Shown: one piece after another, positions 14,618 through 22,718 of the stretch
Layout: every line of letters begins with the position of its first letter
Numbering within the stretch: the stretch's first letter is position 1
The notes under the pieces: generated by a model
Databases searched by the model: none
Told to the model about the DNA's origin: nothing
The model's input: only the letters and a program-made list of their open reading frames with translations
Made by a program: the position numbers and the translations under genes
DNA from: Peptoniphilaceae bacterium
Lineage (GTDB): Bacteria; Bacillota; Clostridia; Tissierellales; Peptoniphilaceae
NCBI GenBank assembly: GCA_028723425.1
Contig: JAQYEZ010000014.1
Span: 1 to 50,313, forward strand
DNA length: 50,313 nucleotides
Reading direction: 5' to 3'

Positions 14618-14646
14618 ATAATATCACAATTTATAAATATGTACAA
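14618..14646 (-). promoter_or_regulatory. Promoter of the purine operon
   Basis: TTGTAC (14646-14641), 17-bp spacer, TATTAT (14623-14618) on the minus strand, giving a start near 14611, about 22 bases before the leader ORF. Confidence 0.6.
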
Positions 14647-14746
14647 TTTGAAAATAGATATATTTTACACTCTATAAATATATAAAAATTAGCACATATG
14701 TAAGAAATATTACATAATTAATAAGACAAGTTAGCTAGGTCTAAAC

Positions 14747-15985
14747 TTATCTAACCAATTGGTTAGGCAGAGTGACTATTTCTGTTCTATTTTGATCAAA
14801 ATGAATGTCCTGATTCAAAGAAGCAAAACTAACAGAATTTTTCCCATACTTTTTTCTAATCTTATAAAGGGTCAAATCTAGGCTCTCTTTTTTCAAAAAT
14901 TTTTCATAATCTTCAAGCATATCAAGTTGAATAGGTGTTTTATCAGAAATAAGGTTTATCCCTCTAAGGCCTACTGCCCTAACTGGCAAATGCCAAGTGT
15001 ATCTTTTTAAAAAAAGCTTGATAGCCTTTTGAGCAAGAATTATGGAAGCATTGGTTGGTTGATCTAAGCTAACTTGAAATTCTTGAGAAAGAAGTTTAGA
15101 ATCCCTTACATAAACTTGTATACCACAAGCCTTTAAACCATTTTCTCTAAGTCGTTTTGATACTGAAAAAGAAAGAGATTGAAAAACGTGAAAAACTTCT
15201 TCAAAGTTAGACAAATCCTTGCTACAAGTAGTAGAATTTCCTATAGACTTTATAGGCTCCATATGATTAAAATCATTGACCTTTGCCGTATTTAGGCCTC
15301 TTGCATTTATACAAAGTTTTACTCCTATAAGGCCAAACATAGATTTCATAAGATCTATAGGAGCCATAGCCAAATCTTTTAGGCAAAAAATCCCTATAGC
15401 ATTTAACTTTCTTTTTGTAGCAGGGCCAACTCCTACCATAGCTTCTACTGGAAGTGGCCAGACTATATCCCTAAAATTCTTTTTACTTATAACAGTTAAA
15501 CCATCAGGCTTCTTATAATCTGAACCAAGTTTGGCAAATATTTTATTAAAAGATACCCCTACGCTTACAGTGATACCAAGTTCACTTTTTATTCTTTCCT
15601 TAATCTCATAGCCTATATCTTCTCCACTTCCAAACAGATGAACAGAACCAGTCACATCAAGAAAACACTCATCCAGACCAAAAGGCTCAACTTGATTAGT
15701 GTAGTCATAATAAATTTTTTTTGCCATCCTAGAATGGATAAGATACTGGTCATAATGTGGATTAACTACAACAAGATCAGGGCACTTGTTTTTTGCCTGC
15801 CAAATAGCGTCTCCTGTCTTTACTCCAAAGGACTTTGCTTCTTGAGATTTAGCCAAAATTATACCATGCCTATTTTCTACATTTCCAGCTACAGCCAAAG
15901 GAAGGCCTCTTAGCTTTGGGTTTAATTTTGCCTCTATAGAAGCATAACAACTATTCATATCAGAATGTAAAATTACTCTTTCCAT
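14747..15985 (-). CDS. Y-family DNA polymerase (DinB/UmuC/UvrX type)
   Basis: 412 aa translesion polymerase. Metal ligands are seen as D9 (HSDMNSCYAS) and D105-E106 (GLDECFLD); GVSFNKIFAKLGSDYKKPDG and GVGPATKRKLNAIGI are the thumb and helix-hairpin-helix parts, followed by a little-finger domain. The C-terminus ends PNQLVR and lacks a clear QLxLF beta-clamp motif. AAGGAG precedes the ATG. It is divergently transcribed from an XRE repressor and ImmA-type protease with shared operators in the 125-bp gap, which suggests damage-inducible control without LexA. Whether it is closer to DinB or to UvrX cannot be told by eye. Confidence 0.92.
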   Translation of the reverse strand: MERVILHSDMNSCYASIEAKLNPKLRGLPLAVAGNVENRHGIILAKSQEAKSFGVKTGDAIWQAKNKCPDLVVVNPHYDQYLIHSRMAKKIYYDYTNQVEPFGLDECFLDVTGSVHLFGSGEDIGYEIKERIKSELGITVSVGVSFNKIFAKLGSDYKKPDGLTVISKKNFRDIVWPLPVEAMVGVGPATKRKLNAIGIFCLKDLAMAPIDLMKSMFGLIGVKLCINARGLNTAKVNDFNHMEPIKSIGNSTTCSKDLSNFEEVFHVFQSLSFSVSKRLRENGLKACGIQVYVRDSKLLSQEFQVSLDQPTNASIILAQKAIKLFLKRYTWHLPVRAVGLRGINLISDKTPIQLDMLEDYEKFLKKESLDLTLYKIRKKYGKNSVSFASLNQDIHFDQNRTEIVTLPNQLVR

Positions 15986-16023
15986 AAAAAACTCCTTGAT
16001 TTATACTGTCTAGTAATGTATAA

Positions 16024-16043
16024 TTAAGACAGTTAATGACTAA
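16024..16043. promoter_or_regulatory. Operator, copy 1, in the dinB/XRE divergent region
   Basis: TTAAGACAGTTAATGACTAA. It matches copy 2 (16081-16100) at 18 of 20 positions and lies 38 bp before dinB, where the dinB promoter must be. A looser third copy may lie at 16005-16020 (ACTGTCTAGTAATG). No GAAC-N4-GTTC LexA box is present in the gap. Confidence 0.65.
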
Positions 16044-16080
16044 GAATATGATAAGTCTTTTATCGTCTTTTGTCAAATAT

Positions 16081-16100
16081 TTAAGACTGTTAATGTCTAA
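16081..16100. promoter_or_regulatory. Operator, copy 2, just upstream of the XRE gene
   Basis: TTAAGACTGTTAATGTCTAA, with an AGAC-N7-GTCT inverted repeat at its core. It directly abuts the AAAGGAG of the repressor gene, so binding would block that gene's own transcription (autoregulation). Confidence 0.65.
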
Positions 16101-16110
16101 AGGAGTGAAT

Positions 16111-16506
16111 ATGAGTTTTGGAAAAAAAGTAAGAGAGCTAAGAGAGATCAAAGGTTATACCCAAGAAGAACTAGCAAAAAAAGTAGGTGTTTCTCTTAAA
16201 ACCATATCAAGATATGAGTCAGGAGAATCAAAACCTCGTTATAGAAAGACATACGATATGCTTGCTGAAGTTTTAAACACTACCCACGATCATTTAGTTA
16301 CAGATGAAGAAAACTTCATCCTATCTGCCAGGGAAAAATATGGAGCCCAAGGAGCCAAAGATGCAGAAGAAATGATTAACGGAGTAATAGGTCTTATGGC
16401 TGGTGGAGAACTTCCAGAAGAAGACAAAAGAGCAATATTAGATGCTATCCAAGAAGCTTACTATATTGCAAAAATGGAAAACAAAAAATATAGTCCAAAA
16501 AAATAA
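16111..16506 (+). CDS. XRE-family repressor (ImmR/DdrO-like)
   Basis: 131 aa. Residues about 6-60 are a Cro/C1-type helix-turn-helix (VRELREIKGYTQEELAKKVG, then SLKTISRYESGESKP). The C-terminal 65 residues are helical and lack a peptidase domain, as in ImmR and DdrO, repressors that are cleaved by a separate ImmA/IrrE protease. The ATG at 16111 is chosen for its AAAGGAG; the frame opens upstream through the operator, which cannot be coding. The ImmA-like gene follows after 6 bp. Probable targets are the two operators before it and dinB. Confidence 0.88.
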   Translation: MSFGKKVRELREIKGYTQEELAKKVGVSLKTISRYESGESKPRYRKTYDMLAEVLNTTHDHLVTDEENFILSAREKYGAQGAKDAEEMINGVIGLMAGGELPEEDKRAILDAIQEAYYIAKMENKKYSPKK

Positions 16507-16512
16507 GTAGCT

Positions 16513-17052
16513 ATGTCTATATCCTATGATCAAATTTATAAAGACAGCCAAAAAATCATAGAAAAATTTGCCACAAGGGATCCTAAAGAGATACTAGAAG
16601 CAAAAAATGTTAAAATTATACCATTTTCAACAAAAACTAAAATACTTGGCATGTTTAAAATAATAAAAAGAAATTCTTTTGTTTTCTATAATCCTTATGT
16701 CGACAAAAGAATACAAAATATGGTATTTGCCCATGAGCTTGGACATGAAATCTACCATAAAGATAGGGCAAAGGGCCTAGATCTTATGGAATATGAGCTA
16801 TTTGATATTAATTCAGAAATGGAACTAGAAGCAAATATCTTTGCCTGCCATCTTTTAATAGATGAAGAAAAACTTATGGAAGATATAAAACAAGGCTATA
16901 CCTATTATCAACTAGCATCTTTATATGATGTAAATGTAAATCTTATGATTTTTAAATTAAACGAAATGCATAGAATGGGGCTTCCAATAAAAAAAGAAAA
17001 TCCCGCTGACCCTAAATTCTTTAAAGATATAGAGAAAGGTTACTACTATTGA
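16513..17052 (+). CDS. ImmA/IrrE-family metallopeptidase
   Basis: 179 aa. The zinc motif HELGH is at residues 74-78 and the third ligand is in ELEANIFA (Glu106), the arrangement of the ImmA/IrrE (COG2856) family. Known members cleave an adjacent XRE repressor: ImmA cuts ImmR on ICEBs1 and IrrE cuts DdrO in Deinococcus after DNA damage. The adjacent repressor and divergent polymerase fit that role here; cleavage itself is inferred. The ribosome site is weak, so it is probably made at low level or by coupling. Confidence 0.88.
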   Translation: MSISYDQIYKDSQKIIEKFATRDPKEILEAKNVKIIPFSTKTKILGMFKIIKRNSFVFYNPYVDKRIQNMVFAHELGHEIYHKDRAKGLDLMEYELFDINSEMELEANIFACHLLIDEEKLMEDIKQGYTYYQLASLYDVNVNLMIFKLNEMHRMGLPIKKENPADPKFFKDIEKGYYY

Positions 17053-17597
17053 TAGATAATACAAAAGAATTGGTAAGAAAAATCCTAATAGAAGAAGGCA
17101 AAAGAAATGGTTATGTTTTAGATATGACTTGTGGAAAAGGCTATGATTCCAAATTTATTTTGGAAAATTTAAGTCCAAAAAAACTATACGCCTTTGACAT
17201 CCAAGAACTATCCAAAGAATTTACAGAAAAAACCTTAGGTAGCTTTAAGGAAAATTTTGTTTTTATTTTAGATAATCACAAAAATTTAGATTTATATGTT
17301 AAAGAAGAAATTGACCTTGCTATCTTTAATCTGGGTTATCTGCCAAGTTCTGATAAAACCATTACTACAAATTACAAAGATGTTATAGAAGCTTTGGAAA
17401 AAATATTAAAAAAACTTACCAAAAATTCTATGATAATAATAACATTCTACCCAGGCCATCCCTCTGGCAAAGAAGAGTATATATATGTGGGAAAATACCT
17501 AAAAAATCTTTCCCAACAACAATACTCTATAATTAAATATGACTTTATCAACCAAAAAAATGATCCCCCACTAGTCGTAAAAATTATAAAAAAATGA
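17049..17597 (+). CDS. SAM-dependent methyltransferase of the YtqB/rRNA-methylase-like family
   Basis: 182 aa Rossmann-fold methyltransferase: LDMTCGKGYDS is the SAM-binding loop, YAFDIQ follows, and FNLGYLPSSDK is the motif IV region typical of the small YtqB-like (PF06962) family. The substrate is unknown; YtqB relatives act on tRNA wobble uridine derivatives. It starts with TTG overlapping the ImmA stop (TTGA) behind AAAGG, so it is the third gene of the XRE-ImmA operon. Confidence 0.8.
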   Translation: MIDNTKELVRKILIEEGKRNGYVLDMTCGKGYDSKFILENLSPKKLYAFDIQELSKEFTEKTLGSFKENFVFILDNHKNLDLYVKEEIDLAIFNLGYLPSSDKTITTNYKDVIEALEKILKKLTKNSMIIITFYPGHPSGKEEYIYVGKYLKNLSQQQYSIIKYDFINQKNDPPLVVKIIKK

Positions 17598-17645
17598 AAA
17601 CTACCCTCCTTATTGATTTATCCAAATAAAGAGGGTAGGTTTTAA
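17597..17645. terminator. Bidirectional terminator
   Basis: ACTACCCTC...GAGGGTAGGT with an inner TTATT/AATAA pairing; A-run before and TTTT after. It ends the XRE operon and the convergent surface-protein gene. Confidence 0.85.
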
Positions 17646-17661
17646 AGCTCATTTTCTATTC

Positions 17662-19575
17662 TTATTTATTATCATATCTTGCTAGAAATTCCTTAGCCAC
17701 TTTCAAAGACTCATTGGCCCTAGCTACTGCCTCATCCAAAGTTTTACTATATCTCTTGTAAGATTGGGGCATATTTTCCTTTATAAACTTTACTCCAGCA
17801 AGTTTATTTTCAAGCCTTTCTGCAACAATTCTTATTTCCATTATAATATCATCTGATAAATTTTGATCTTTTTGATAAAAATCATCCCAATATTGTTGAT
17901 AAAGATTTGTTGAAGTATCAATATCATCATTTGTATCAATTTTATCATTGTTATCTTCATTAGAATCTTCCAATTCTTCATCAATCTTATCTGATGATGG
18001 CTTATCAATTTCTTCTGTATCTTCAATATCCTTATCATCCTCTTTAGGATAAATTGGATTTTCTTCTTCCTTAAAGCTAATATTTATCTTAAATTCTACA
18101 TTCCATAGCCTTGAATTATCAGGATATATAAGATTAACCATCAACTTATTTATACCCTCTTGGCTAAAATTAGGCTCTTTTGCCCATTGAACTATAATAT
18201 CTTCTGGCAATTGATCTAAATTATCTATTAATTCTCTTGGATTTACCTCTTTACCATCTTCGATAATAAAATTATCTTTAAAGATAGGTGCCAATGTACT
18301 TGCCATAGTATCTTCAAATATAGCTTTAAATTCAGTATCCTTATACAAATTAATCTCTGGATCAAAATTAGGATCCCATCTTACAAACTTAGCACCCTTT
18401 TTACTCTTAACAACAGGCGGCTCATATTGACCTAGACTAGAAAAACTATAGCCTTTTGGAATATTAAACTCAGAATTTCCATCAAAAATTTGATCTTCAT
18501 CTTTCAAAAATTTTACACTTACATATGTACTTTTATCATTTAAATTTATATCATCTATAATTTTACTATACTTTGCCCTTAATTTATATACATTATTATC
18601 TATCTTTATTTTTTCCCATTCTATAAGCCTATAACCCTTATCTACTATTATTTCAGGTAAAGGCTTATCAACAGGTGCAAAATGTGATATAAAAATTTCT
18701 TTTATCTCTCCATCCATGATACGGCCATGGTCTCCAGCATCATAAATAAATTTATTATAACGATATGGAACATCTGTATTACTATCATTTTCTATTAGTG
18801 GAATAAAATAGTCACTATAAAAAAACTTAACCTGTTTAACAAAAGCTTTTTTTACAGATGGTAACTTTACAAAAACGTTAATCAATGCCCTATGTTCATC
18901 CTTAACAATAAGCTTATCGCCAAAATAATACTCTGTATCTTTTGGTAGATCATTCTTATTTTTTACAAACAATCTTGCAAAATTATACTTATCTTCCTTT
19001 AAATTATATCCCTTATTAAGTCCCACATCTTTAAATATAGGTCCTTGGTGAATCTTAAACTGACCAATAATCCTTTCCTTTCCCAAATCATCTTTAGGAC
19101 AAAAAGTCATTGTCAAAATATCCCCAGCCTTAGCCTTATTTTCATCAAAAGATTTTGTCTTTTCGTAAGTATAGTTAATTTTAGGAGCTTTAAAATAATC
19201 CTCTATAAAAGTAACTAGTTCTCCTCGTGAATTGTAAAAATTATAATAGTAAGTACCTTTTTTACTTATATCAGCATCAACTTTAAAATTAAAATTATAA
19301 ATTTCAGTATAAACATCCTCAATGCTAAGTAATTTAACTGGATAATTATCATCTGCCCATTTTAAATTTTCAAAAGAAATTCTCTGGTTAGAAACTTCAT
19401 TTACCTTATCTATTGTATTATTTTGGGCATAAGAAGGACTAACATTTACCAAAAAAATTGACAAAAATAATAAAAAACTAAAGGCTATTTTTTTTAAAAA
19501 ATCTACAAGTAAAAAATCGATTTTTTCCTTTATTTTCTCAGATATACCAAAAAAACAACTAGAACTCTTTTTCAT
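17662..19575 (-). CDS. Secreted multidomain surface protein, function unknown
   Basis: 637 aa. A long basic N-terminus (about 35 residues) leads into a hydrophobic stretch and a PSYAQ cleavage site near residue 50. The middle has beta-rich units like bacterial surface repeats: a segment with PKGYSFSSLG and FVRWDPNF resembles the Listeria/Bacteroides repeat, and one with GINKLMVNLIYPDNSR resembles Rib-type domains. Then an Asp/Glu-rich linker (about 520-570) and a helical tail of about 70 residues. There is no LPXTG motif and no C-terminal membrane anchor, so it is either released or held non-covalently. Start at 19575 chosen for AGGGGAGTG. Confidence 0.7.
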   Translation of the reverse strand: MKKSSSCFFGISEKIKEKIDFLLVDFLKKIAFSFLLFLSIFLVNVSPSYAQNNTIDKVNEVSNQRISFENLKWADDNYPVKLLSIEDVYTEIYNFNFKVDADISKKGTYYYNFYNSRGELVTFIEDYFKAPKINYTYEKTKSFDENKAKAGDILTMTFCPKDDLGKERIIGQFKIHQGPIFKDVGLNKGYNLKEDKYNFARLFVKNKNDLPKDTEYYFGDKLIVKDEHRALINVFVKLPSVKKAFVKQVKFFYSDYFIPLIENDSNTDVPYRYNKFIYDAGDHGRIMDGEIKEIFISHFAPVDKPLPEIIVDKGYRLIEWEKIKIDNNVYKLRAKYSKIIDDINLNDKSTYVSVKFLKDEDQIFDGNSEFNIPKGYSFSSLGQYEPPVVKSKKGAKFVRWDPNFDPEINLYKDTEFKAIFEDTMASTLAPIFKDNFIIEDGKEVNPRELIDNLDQLPEDIIVQWAKEPNFSQEGINKLMVNLIYPDNSRLWNVEFKINISFKEEENPIYPKEDDKDIEDTEEIDKPSSDKIDEELEDSNEDNNDKIDTNDDIDTSTNLYQQYWDDFYQKDQNLSDDIIMEIRIVAERLENKLAGVKFIKENMPQSYKRYSKTLDEAVARANESLKVAKEFLARYDNK

Positions 19576-19586
19576 TTCACTCCCCT

Positions 19587-19800
19587 CAAAATAAAAATAC
19601 AATAACAAATCAGAAATACTCTATACATCCAAATGTATCTCTATCTAAAATTATCACCTACAAGTAAGCCCTAACAAAATAGTTATAGCATTATCCCAAA
19701 AATTATCTTTATCAAAAGATATAACTTGTACATTTTCTTGTAAACTGTAAACCACCTCCATTTATATAAATCACAAAATTTCAAATTTCCTAGCCAAAAA
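19587..19800 (-). repeat. Duplicated upstream region, copy A
   Basis: About 210 bp upstream of the surface-protein gene is repeated in diverged form at 21129-21388. Shared blocks include TTATCACCTACAAGTAAG, TCTTTATCAAAA, and ACAAGTT/TACAAG direct elements near 19725-19755 on the minus strand. It presumably carries the gene's promoter; a TATAAC -10-like element is near 19690. The rest of 19800-19955 has only the inverted repeat below. Confidence 0.65.
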
Positions 19801-19871
19801 ACCTAACTTAAGCTTCAAAAAGATTTTTACCTTCAATTAACTTCTTAGCTTTATATTAATAAATAGACTGT

Positions 19872-19936
19872 CCAAAATCACATAAGCAAATATAATATAT
19901 TCTTTTTTATACTCACAGTATATCGGCTTATTTTGG
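19872..19936 (-). repeat. Inverted repeat downstream of the CAP-domain gene
   Basis: CCAAAATCACATAAGC (19872-19887) pairs with GCTTATTTTGG (19926-19936) apart from a three-base bulge. It could end transcription of the CAP gene, though there is no clean T-run. Confidence 0.35.
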
Positions 19937-19955
19937 AGCACTAAAATGTAAATGT

Positions 19956-20798
19956 TTATTTGGTTGCATAATATAATGCATCTAAGTCTATTTTTTTATA
20001 ATAATAAATGTTTTGTTTTTTTTCTGTTACATGATTGTCATCTAGATGATGAAGTGATGTACCAGATTCAGATAATTGATCAGAAAAATCAGACTCTTTT
20101 TCATCAGGATCTATCTTAATGTTTTTTTCTTTGATATAAGTATTTAGCATACTTTCGTAATTATTTATAGAAAAATCTTGTCCTAATTGGCCTTTTATTC
20201 CCCAAATTTGAGAATGAATAATACCCAGGTGAGTTTTTGGCAAAGTACTAATAGCAAGTCCTGTTACTTGCGTATTTTCATCTATTATATTTAAATAATG
20301 ACCTATTTTTTGACGATCCTTTTCTCCATTTTCTAAAGCTTTCTTTTCTCCATAGTACCAAGCTCTATAAGGATTATTATCCATATATCCCCATGCTAAA
20401 TTCTCCCAAACATTAAAATTATGTGTGTGATCATCTTCAGTAGTTGCAGCACTCGTCATCGCTATTGCCATTGCTTGATGTGATATGGTCCATGATTTTT
20501 TATTCTTTTTACGGTTATCAGAAAGCATTAGTTTATTACCTTCTTTGATAAGGTCGATACTCTTTTTCATATTTTGAATAGAAGTAGAATCTCTCATATC
20601 ACCTCTTTTGTGATAATTAGCATATTGGTTTAATATGTCTATTGCCTTTTGAGCATCTGTTCTTTGAGCGGGGTATTTAACTTTTACCCATTCATAAAAA
20701 CTCCAAGCATCATAGCCTTTGGCCTCTGCCTTTGGCATACTAACTAATGAAGCTATGACTAATAAGCTTCCAAGTAATATTCTCTTTATAAATTTCAT
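19956..20798 (-). CDS. Secreted CAP/SCP-domain protein
   Basis: 280 aa. A signal peptide of about 27 residues ends AEA-K. The region from about 105 to 200 fits the CAP (cysteine-rich secretory, antigen 5, PR-1) fold: HNFNVWENLAWGYMDNNPYRAWYYGEK, then IGHYLNIID and GIIHSQIWG, the conserved HSQ/W end. Such proteins are common in secretomes of Firmicutes; their biochemical role is unknown. AAGGAG lies before the ATG at 20798; no coupling with the neighbours. Confidence 0.75.
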   Translation of the reverse strand: MKFIKRILLGSLLVIASLVSMPKAEAKGYDAWSFYEWVKVKYPAQRTDAQKAIDILNQYANYHKRGDMRDSTSIQNMKKSIDLIKEGNKLMLSDNRKKNKKSWTISHQAMAIAMTSAATTEDDHTHNFNVWENLAWGYMDNNPYRAWYYGEKKALENGEKDRQKIGHYLNIIDENTQVTGLAISTLPKTHLGIIHSQIWGIKGQLGQDFSINNYESMLNTYIKEKNIKIDPDEKESDFSDQLSESGTSLHHLDDNHVTEKKQNIYYYKKIDLDALYYATK

Positions 20799-20949
20799 AA
20801 TTTTCTCCTTTATGTATTCATTACAAATCAATTATCATATATTAAATATTATGCACCTTTCTTTTTATGAAAATACTATTTACATCAAATCCTAGTTATA
20901 TTACATACATTTATAATATTTTACGTTCACTTACTTTTTCATATTCTTT

Positions 20950-21092
20950 CTAGTTATAAGAATAAAAAGACATGATCCAATTTATAAGATGCCTTTCTTT
21001 CCAATTATAATGCTCATTAGAAAAATTATATTCCAGATTATCAATAAATGGTCTTAATCTTTCTAAGCTAATTGACCATTTCCTAGAAAATT
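20950..21092 (-). pseudogene. Possible gene scrap
   Basis: An in-frame stretch of about 45 codons with protein-like composition (SLERLRPFIDNLEY, then NWKERHLINWIMSFYS) ending in TAG at 20952-20950. It has no start codon near its beginning and an upstream stop. It sits downstream of the duplicated promoter copy B, so it may be the rest of a deleted gene. Not recognised. Confidence 0.3.
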
Positions 21093-21128
21093 AGTTTTTA
21101 ACAATCCTACCTCCTCCATAATAAAGTC

Positions 21129-21388
21129 CAAAATAAAAAATACAATAGCAAATCAGGAATACGTTTTACATATGAATGTAAATCTCTAACTCAAATTATC
21201 ACCTACAAGTAAGCTTTACAAAATAATTATATCATCACTCAAAAAAAATATCTTTATCAAAATATATATAGACAACAACTTGTAAATTTTCTTGTAAAAT
21301 GTAAACCACCTTAATCTTTATAAAATCATTGTAAATGTCAATATAAGAATGTACAAATCATAAAGTTGCAGATTTCCTATCCTAAAAA
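21129..21388 (-). repeat. Duplicated upstream region, copy B
   Basis: Diverged copy of 19587-19800, with about 45 extra bases. It abuts an eroded CRISPR repeat at 21385. No intact gene follows it on the minus strand, so it looks like the promoter of a lost gene. The remaining gap 20799-20949 shows nothing. Confidence 0.65.
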
Positions 21389-21534
21389 TACCTCCGCTTA
21401 TGCGGATAAAACTCATCATTTGTTAAAATGTGATTTGATACTAAAGGATCACCCCCGCTTATGCGGATAAGCCAAAAAGCTAGCCCTCTAATCTTTTTTT
21501 AAGTTGGGATCACCACCGCTTACGCGGATAAAGA
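21385..21534 (-). CRISPR. Eroded CRISPR remnant with three repeats
   Basis: Degenerate copies of the main repeat at 21385-21412, 21446-21473 and 21507-21534, each with the CCGCTTA(T/C)GCGGATAA core. They still keep exact 33-bp spacers and a 61-bp period. Changes at the repeat ends (for example GATAAGCC and GATAAAGA in place of GATAAAAC) show decay. This is the old, trailer end of an array now split from the main one by two small genes. Confidence 0.9.
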
Positions 21535-21564
21535 GTACAAAATAAAATTAGTTACAAGTGCATA

Positions 21565-21780
21565 TTAATTTAATACTTCTATATTTGAAATATCAGGTGT
21601 ATTAATATCATAATATTTATATGGAGTTTCAAGGCTAATGCTTTCAATTTCAGGTTCATTATCTCCCGGTTTAATGTAAAGGTTAAAAATCCCCATATAT
21701 TCTTTATTCCTACAATCTTTTACTTTTACTTTTTTATTATAAAATTTCTTTAAATTTTCAAACCCAATATAATTATTCAT
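21565..21780 (-). CDS. Small protein of unknown function between CRISPR remnants
   Basis: 71 aa behind a good AAGGAG. The protein is charged and likely a small beta-rich fold (KKVKVKDCRNKEYMGIFNLYI reads as strands); it ends with a DISNIEVL tail. No signal, no membrane segment, no family I recognise. It lies between an eroded three-repeat CRISPR fragment and an orphan repeat, so it entered or survived in array debris. An immunity- or antiphage-type cargo protein is possible but unsupported. Confidence 0.6.
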   Translation of the reverse strand: MNNYIGFENLKKFYNKKVKVKDCRNKEYMGIFNLYIKPGDNEPEIESISLETPYKYYDINTPDISNIEVLN

Positions 21781-22107
21781 TTTTTAAGCTCCTTAAATGT
21801 TCTTAATGTTGGTATTATATATGATATCCATTTTTAGAATAATGAATTATAGCTCTATTTGTTTCTATTATAGAATTTGTTGCTTCATTAAATATCTATC
21901 TTTAACTTATCATCTTTAATTAATTCTATTTATCAAGTTTTACTTTTGCCTATAAGCTCGCCTTTTCATCTATTATTTTTAAATGAATTTCTTGTTTGCT
22001 TACTTTTAGTATATTAAAATTATTATTGTCAAGAATATATTTTCAAAAACGTTTTTTTTATATAGATTTCTATTTCTTTTAACAGGACCTAAATTATATA
22101 GTTTAAA
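21781..22107. other. Gene-free A/T-rich gap
   Basis: No open frame with a start and ribosome site, no RNA gene and no strong repeat. A 20-codon protein-like tail (NILKVSKQEIHL) can be read leftward around 21955-22020, too short to call. The stretch 22136-22221, past the orphan repeat, also shows nothing. Confidence 0.5.
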
Positions 22108-22135
22108 ATTATTCCGCCGCTTACGTGGATAAAAC
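22108..22135 (-). CRISPR. Orphan CRISPR repeat
   Basis: A single decayed copy, ATTATTCCGCCGCTTACGTG followed by GATAAAAC, matching the right two-thirds of the array repeat. It has no partner at 61 bp on either side. Confidence 0.8.
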
Positions 22136-22221
22136 TTAACTACGCTCTTTAGGGAATTTCATCCCAGCCTTAGAACATACCCGTCATACAAAAAAGCGAT
22201 TATAACTTTTGTCATTATTGA

Positions 22222-22518
22222 TTACTTATATATTTCCATATACTTTTTTAAAACATTATAAGGATCATCTACAAAATAAAATTTTCCACCTTTTGAACTA
22301 CCATCTGCAGGTCTAGGCTCTTTTAGATTATAAATATAATCTTCATCGCTATCATCGACTACTTTCAACATTCCTGCTTTATCTCTAACTATATCATATA
22401 ATTTGTCGTTAGTTAAACCATCTACACCAAATGTTTCCCCGATATATTTAACCTTGCCAATATATTCTAATGGTATTGATTTTTTTAATTCACATTGAAA
22501 TACATTTATAGTTTTCAT
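22222..22518 (-). CDS. Conserved small SH3-like hypothetical protein
   Basis: 98 aa. The central part YIGETFGVDGLTNDKLYDIV, then VVDDSDEDYIYNLKEPRP and DGSSKGGKFYFVDD, has the pattern of a short beta-barrel hypothetical family that I have seen in Firmicutes, often in accessory islands; no function is known to me. The start is ATG 22518 with a moderate AAAGGT. It lies between an orphan repeat and the trailer end of the main array. Confidence 0.65.
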   Translation of the reverse strand: MKTINVFQCELKKSIPLEYIGKVKYIGETFGVDGLTNDKLYDIVRDKAGMLKVVDDSDEDYIYNLKEPRPADGSSKGGKFYFVDDPYNVLKKYMEIYK

Positions 22519-22546
22519 TCTCTATTTTTACCTTTATAATTAAATT

Positions 22547-22690
22547 TTATCTCATACTGATTAAGATTTTTTCGTACCAATGAACATAATAATAAAATTT
22601 ATCAGAATTAATTTTTCCAACGTTTTTTCCAATTTTTCTGCAATTCCTCCATAGAGATTATATAACCTTTAGATATCTCTTATTTCTTGT
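22547..22690 (-). pseudogene. Frameshifted gene remnant beside the array trailer
   Basis: Coding-like peptides in two frames, MEELQKNWKK then KINSDKFYYYVHWYEKIL, can be joined by a frameshift near 22620 and end at TAA 22549-22547. There is no intact frame. It resembles debris of a small cytosolic protein gene; identity unknown. Confidence 0.35.
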
Positions 22691-22718
22691 CCACTAAATA
22701 TAGTTTTTGTATTCTCTA

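Noticed and set aside
14391-14640. A known purine, PRPP or THF riboswitch before purF
   Set aside because: No conserved core of these classes could be recognised on either strand; the terminator and leader ORF are reported without a riboswitch call.
14751-14766. 16-bp perfect palindrome CTAACCAATTGGTTAG
   Set aside because: It lies within the last codons of the polymerase gene and is not repeated elsewhere that I can see; no T-run makes it a terminator.
15986-16110. LexA/SOS box in the dinB region
   Set aside because: No GAAC-N4-GTTC-type palindrome occurs; the repeats present have an AGAC-GTCT form.
17841-18038. 65-codon frame inside the surface protein gene
   Set aside because: Same strand, other frame, over the Asp/Glu-rich linker; composition is an artefact of GAT/GAA repeats.
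22046-22062. Possible cre-like AAAACGTTTT
   Set aside because: It lacks the TG and C positions of the consensus and has no promoter or gene next to it.
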